Shown here: in pieces, positions 32,826 to 34,704 of the stretch
How the letters are laid out: each line of letters begins with the position of its first letter
How positions within the stretch are numbered: the first letter of the stretch is position 1
Assembly: GCA_964579415.1 (NCBI GenBank)
Contig: CAZOGW010000021.1
Coordinates: 1-34,704 of the forward strand
DNA length: 34,704 nt
Origin: CAZOGW01 sp964579415
Lineage (GTDB): Bacteria; Actinomycetota; Acidimicrobiia; Spongiisociales; UBA5794
Reading direction: 5' to 3'
Made by a program: the position numbers and the translations under genes
Notes under the pieces: generated by a model
Databases searched by the model: none
What the model saw: the letters and a program-made list of their open reading frames with translations, nothing else
What the model was told of the DNA's origin: nothing

Positions 32826-33152
32826 CTAGGAGCGAACCAGCCTGGCTATCGCCTCCGAGGCCTCTTTCACCTTCTCCTCCGCCTCGGTCCCGCCGCTGCG
32901 GGCGGCCTCGACGACACAGTGACTGAGGTGCTCACCGAGCAGCCCCAGAGCGACCGACTCGAGGGCGCGGGTCATCGCCGAGACCTGGGTGAGGATGTCG
33001 ATGCAGTACTGCTCCTCGTCGACCATGCGCTGGAGCCCCCGGGCCTGACCCTCGATCCGCTTCAGTCGCTTGAGGTACTCGTCCTTGCTGCCGATGTAGC
33101 CGTGGGGCCCCTTGTGCTCTGCCGCACCGTGGGCTGCGTGCGCCTCCGTCAT
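32826..33152 (-). CDS. csoR: Copper-sensing transcriptional repressor CsoR
   Basis: This 108-residue DUF156/CsoR-family protein is an all-helical tetrameric repressor that releases DNA on binding Cu(I). The copper-ligand set is intact: Cys in EEQYCIDIL and the H-x3-C pair in EHLSHCVV, matching Cys36/His61/Cys65 of the M. tuberculosis protein. The DNA-binding face is rich in Arg/Lys (YLKRLKRIEGQARGLQRM). The start is the ATG at 33152 with GAGGAG upstream. The longer open frame runs antisense to the copper operon and is spurious. It is divergent from the copZ/copA-like genes across two predicted operators. Confidence 0.94.
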   Translation of the reverse strand: MTEAHAAHGAAEHKGPHGYIGSKDEYLKRLKRIEGQARGLQRMVDEEQYCIDILTQVSAMTRALESVALGLLGEHLSHCVVEAARSGGTEAEEKVKEASEAIARLVRS

Positions 33153-33202
33153 ACGTCGTTCTCCTCGGTTGCGGGCACCGCCGATTATAGGCGACCCGGA
33201 AC

Positions 33203-33219
33203 ATACCCATGGGGGGTAT
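33203..33219. promoter_or_regulatory. Predicted CsoR operator 1
   Basis: ATACCC-ATGGG-GGGTAT is an inverted repeat with 6-bp arms and a 5-base spacer. It has the TACCC...GGGTA form known for CsoR-family sites and lies between csoR and the copper operon. Confidence 0.7.
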
Positions 33220-33229
33220 TGTTGTGGCA

Positions 33230-33248
33230 GGTACCCCCGGCGGGTACC
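33230..33248. promoter_or_regulatory. Predicted CsoR operator 2
   Basis: GGTACCC-CCGGC-GGGTACC is a perfect 7-bp-arm inverted repeat with a 5-base spacer. Its centre is 28 bp from that of operator 1. It sits about 20 bases before the first copper-operon start codon, so binding there should block that transcript. Confidence 0.75.
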
Positions 33249-33267
33249 CGCACCAGCAGGAGTTCCC

Positions 33268-33453
33268 ATGACGTCCACCACCAGAGCGCGCACCTCGGCA
33301 CCGGTCCGGGTCGCCGTGTTCGTCCTGATCCTGGTGGCCGTCTTCGCCGCAGCCTTCGCCGCCGGCCGGATCGTCGGCGGCGGCGACTCGGCTTCCGTTG
33401 ACGTTCCCGCCACCGATGCGCCGGCCCACGTCGGAGGTGGCGATGGCCACTGA
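33268..33453 (+). CDS. Small single-pass membrane protein of the copper operon
   Basis: This 61-residue protein has a short basic N-terminus (MTSTTRARTSAPVR), one membrane helix (about residues 14-33, VAVFVLILVAVFAAAFAAG) and a polar tail ending in His (AHVGGGDGH). AGGAG precedes its ATG by 7 bases, and its end overlaps copA by 11 bases, so it is translated with the copper pump. It has no CxxC motif and is not a CopZ chaperone. I do not recognise a named family. The position and the two tail histidines suggest an accessory role in copper handling or pump assembly, which is inference. Confidence 0.7.
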   Translation: MTSTTRARTSAPVRVAVFVLILVAVFAAAFAAGRIVGGGDSASVDVPATDAPAHVGGGDGH

Positions 33454-34704
33454 CACCGCCGGGGCTCCTTCCGCACCCGACGCATCCCGGACTCTCGAGC
33501 TGGCCATCGGGGGCATGACCTGCGCCTCGTGCGCGGTGCGGGTCGAGAAGTCCCTCAACCGGGTCGACGGCGTCACCGCCTCGGTCAACTTCGCCACAGA
33601 AAAGGCCCGGGTCGAGCTCCCGCCGACGGTGTCCCCCGACGAGCTCCTCACCGCGGTGGAGAGGGTGGGATACCGGGCCACCCTCCCCGAGATGGCGAAG
33701 GGCCCTGCGGCGCCCGACGAGCGGGACACCGAGTTGGCCGCGCTGCGCACCCGGGTGGTGGTCTCGGCGGTGCTGTCCACTCCGGTGGTGTTGCTGGCCA
33801 TGGTCCCCGCCCTCCAGTTCGACTACTGGCAGTGGCTGTCGCTGACGCTGGCGGCGCCGGTGGTGGTGTGGGGCGGGCTCCCCTTCCACCGGGGGGCGTG
33901 GGCGAACCTGCGCCACGGGGCGGCCAACATGGACACACTCATCTCGATGGGCACCATCGCCGCCATGGCCTGGTCGCTGTACGCCCTCTTCCTCGGCGGG
34001 GCGGGCGAGCCGGGGATGACGCACGCCTTCGACCTCACCGTGTCGCGCGGTGACGGCACCGCCGACATCTACCTGGAGGTCGCCGCCGGCGTCGTCACCT
34101 TCGTCCTCCTCGGCCGCTACTTCGAGAACCGATCCAAGCGTGACGCCGGTGCGGCGCTGCGCGCCCTGATGGAGTTGGGCGCCAAGGACGTGTCCGTCAT
34201 CCGCGGCGGAGCCGAGGTTCGGGTTCCGGCCACCGCCCTCGCCACCGGCGACCTGTTCGTGGTGCGCCCCGGCGAGAAGGTCGCCACCGACGGCGTGGTG
34301 GTCGAGGGGGTATCGGCTCTCGACGAGAGCATGCTCACCGGCGAGTCGGTGCCGGTCGAGGTAGGCGCCGGCGACCGCGTCGTGGGCGCCACCCTCAACG
34401 CCGGAGGCAGGCTGGTGGTACGGGCCACCCGGGTGGGGGCGGACACCCAGCTCGCCCGCATGGCGCGGCTGGTGGAGGAGGCGCAGGCGGGGAAGGCCGA
34501 CGTGCAACGACTCGCCGACCGCGTGTCCGGCGTGTTCGTGCCGGTCGTGGTGGGGATCGCAGCCGCCACCTTGGGGTTCTGGTTGGGGACCGGCGAGCCG
34601 GTGTCCACCGCCTTCACCGCCGCCGTCGCCGTACTGGTCATCGCCTGCCCCTGCGCCCTGGGCCTGGCCACGCCGCTGGCGCTGATGCTCGGCACCGGCC
34701 GCGG
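33443..34704 (+). CDS. copA: Copper-translocating P1B-type ATPase CopA (3' end beyond window)
   Basis: This heavy-metal P-type ATPase exports Cu(I). Only the first 420 codons are in the window. There is an N-terminal heavy-metal-associated domain with GGMTCASC (residues 23-30), then membrane helices beginning near residue 95 (VVVSAVLSTPVVLLAMVPAL). The actuator domain has the TGES motif near residue 298, and the intramembrane copper site is CPCALGLATP near residue 401. The ATG at 33443 follows GGAGG by 6 bases and overlaps the small membrane-protein gene by 11 bases. Control by CsoR through the two upstream operators is expected. The phosphorylation domain lies past the window edge. Confidence 0.95.
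   Translation, partial: MATDTAGAPSAPDASRTLELAIGGMTCASCAVRVEKSLNRVDGVTASVNFATEKARVELPPTVSPDELLTAVERVGYRATLPEMAKGPAAPDERDTELAALRTRVVVSAVLSTPVVLLAMVPALQFDYWQWLSLTLAAPVVVWGGLPFHRGAWANLRHGAANMDTLISMGTIAAMAWSLYALFLGGAGEPGMTHAFDLTVSRGDGTADIYLEVAAGVVTFVLLGRYFENRSKRDAGAALRALMELGAKDVSVIRGGAEVRVPATALATGDLFVVRPGEKVATDGVVVEGVSALDESMLTGESVPVEVGAGDRVVGATLNAGGRLVVRATRVGADTQLARMARLVEEAQAGKADVQRLADRVSGVFVPVVVGIAAATLGFWLGTGEPVSTAFTAAVAVLVIACPCALGLATPLALMLGTGR

Noticed and set aside
33112..33485. Longer csoR (219 residues) and longer small membrane protein (113 residues) from upstream in-frame starts
   Set aside because: The extensions run across the operators and the opposite gene, and good ribosome sites mark the shorter starts at 33152 and 33268.

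Overview
The window is high-GC bacterial DNA with actinobacterial gene content and layout. It has an rsmD-coaD-(DivIVA-like)-yceD-rpmF-plsX-rnc-mutM-smc cluster, an InhA-like enoyl-ACP reductase, luciferase-like and split-barrel enzymes of the kinds that often use F420, an ECF sigma factor with a SnoaL-like tail, and a mycobacterial CysA2-type sulfurtransferase. The genus cannot be named from sequence alone. An Acidimicrobiia-like actinobacterium is an inference.

Layout. (1) 1-462: non-coding DNA with GC hairpins after smc. (2) 463-12097, minus strand: a housekeeping run, read from the right as recG, rsmD, coaD, a DivIVA-like coiled-coil gene, an LLM oxidoreductase, yceD, rpmF, plsX, rnc, mutM and smc. 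(3) 12098-12409: a divergent control region built from a 61-bp tandem repeat. (4) 12410-15240, plus strand: rpmB, a degenerate cold-shock-like gene, a stand-alone Lrp/AsnC effector domain, then an ECF sigma - GNAT - PPOX unit. (5) 15294-18408, minus strand: ddl, fabI, a small membrane protein and a CysA2-type rhodanese with an unusual leader. (6) 18759-19973, plus strand: a TrmA/RlmD-type rRNA methyltransferase. (7) 20088-27449, minus strand: two large secreted M14 metallocarboxypeptidase paralogues with a Fur-family regulator and a membrane-anchored propeller-like protein between them. (8) 27662-33152, minus strand: a LuxR-type AAA regulator, an LLM oxidoreductase, mmsA and csoR. (9) 33268-34704, plus strand: a copper operon (small membrane protein and the start of copA), divergent from csoR across two CsoR-type operators.

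Three things stand out. First, the rhodanese leader carries a 24-codon ORF whose first six codons are Met-Cys-Met-Cys-Cys-Cys. The end of that ORF is perfectly complementary to the rhodanese Shine-Dalgarno region, and further interleaved inverted repeats suggest two alternative folds. This looks like a cysteine-sensing attenuator. Second, about a dozen intergenic arrays of 7-bp units (TACTTGG, TACCTAG, TACGTAG, TATCACG and relatives) sit mostly within a few bases of stop codons. One fills exactly the 53-bp gap between two convergent genes. They resemble in form, but not in sequence, the heptameric STRR repeats of filamentous cyanobacteria. Third, the two M14 paralogues share 636 consecutive identical bases across the active site while a sampled flank differs by about 7%, as expected from gene conversion. 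They differ by the presence or absence of a whole PA domain.
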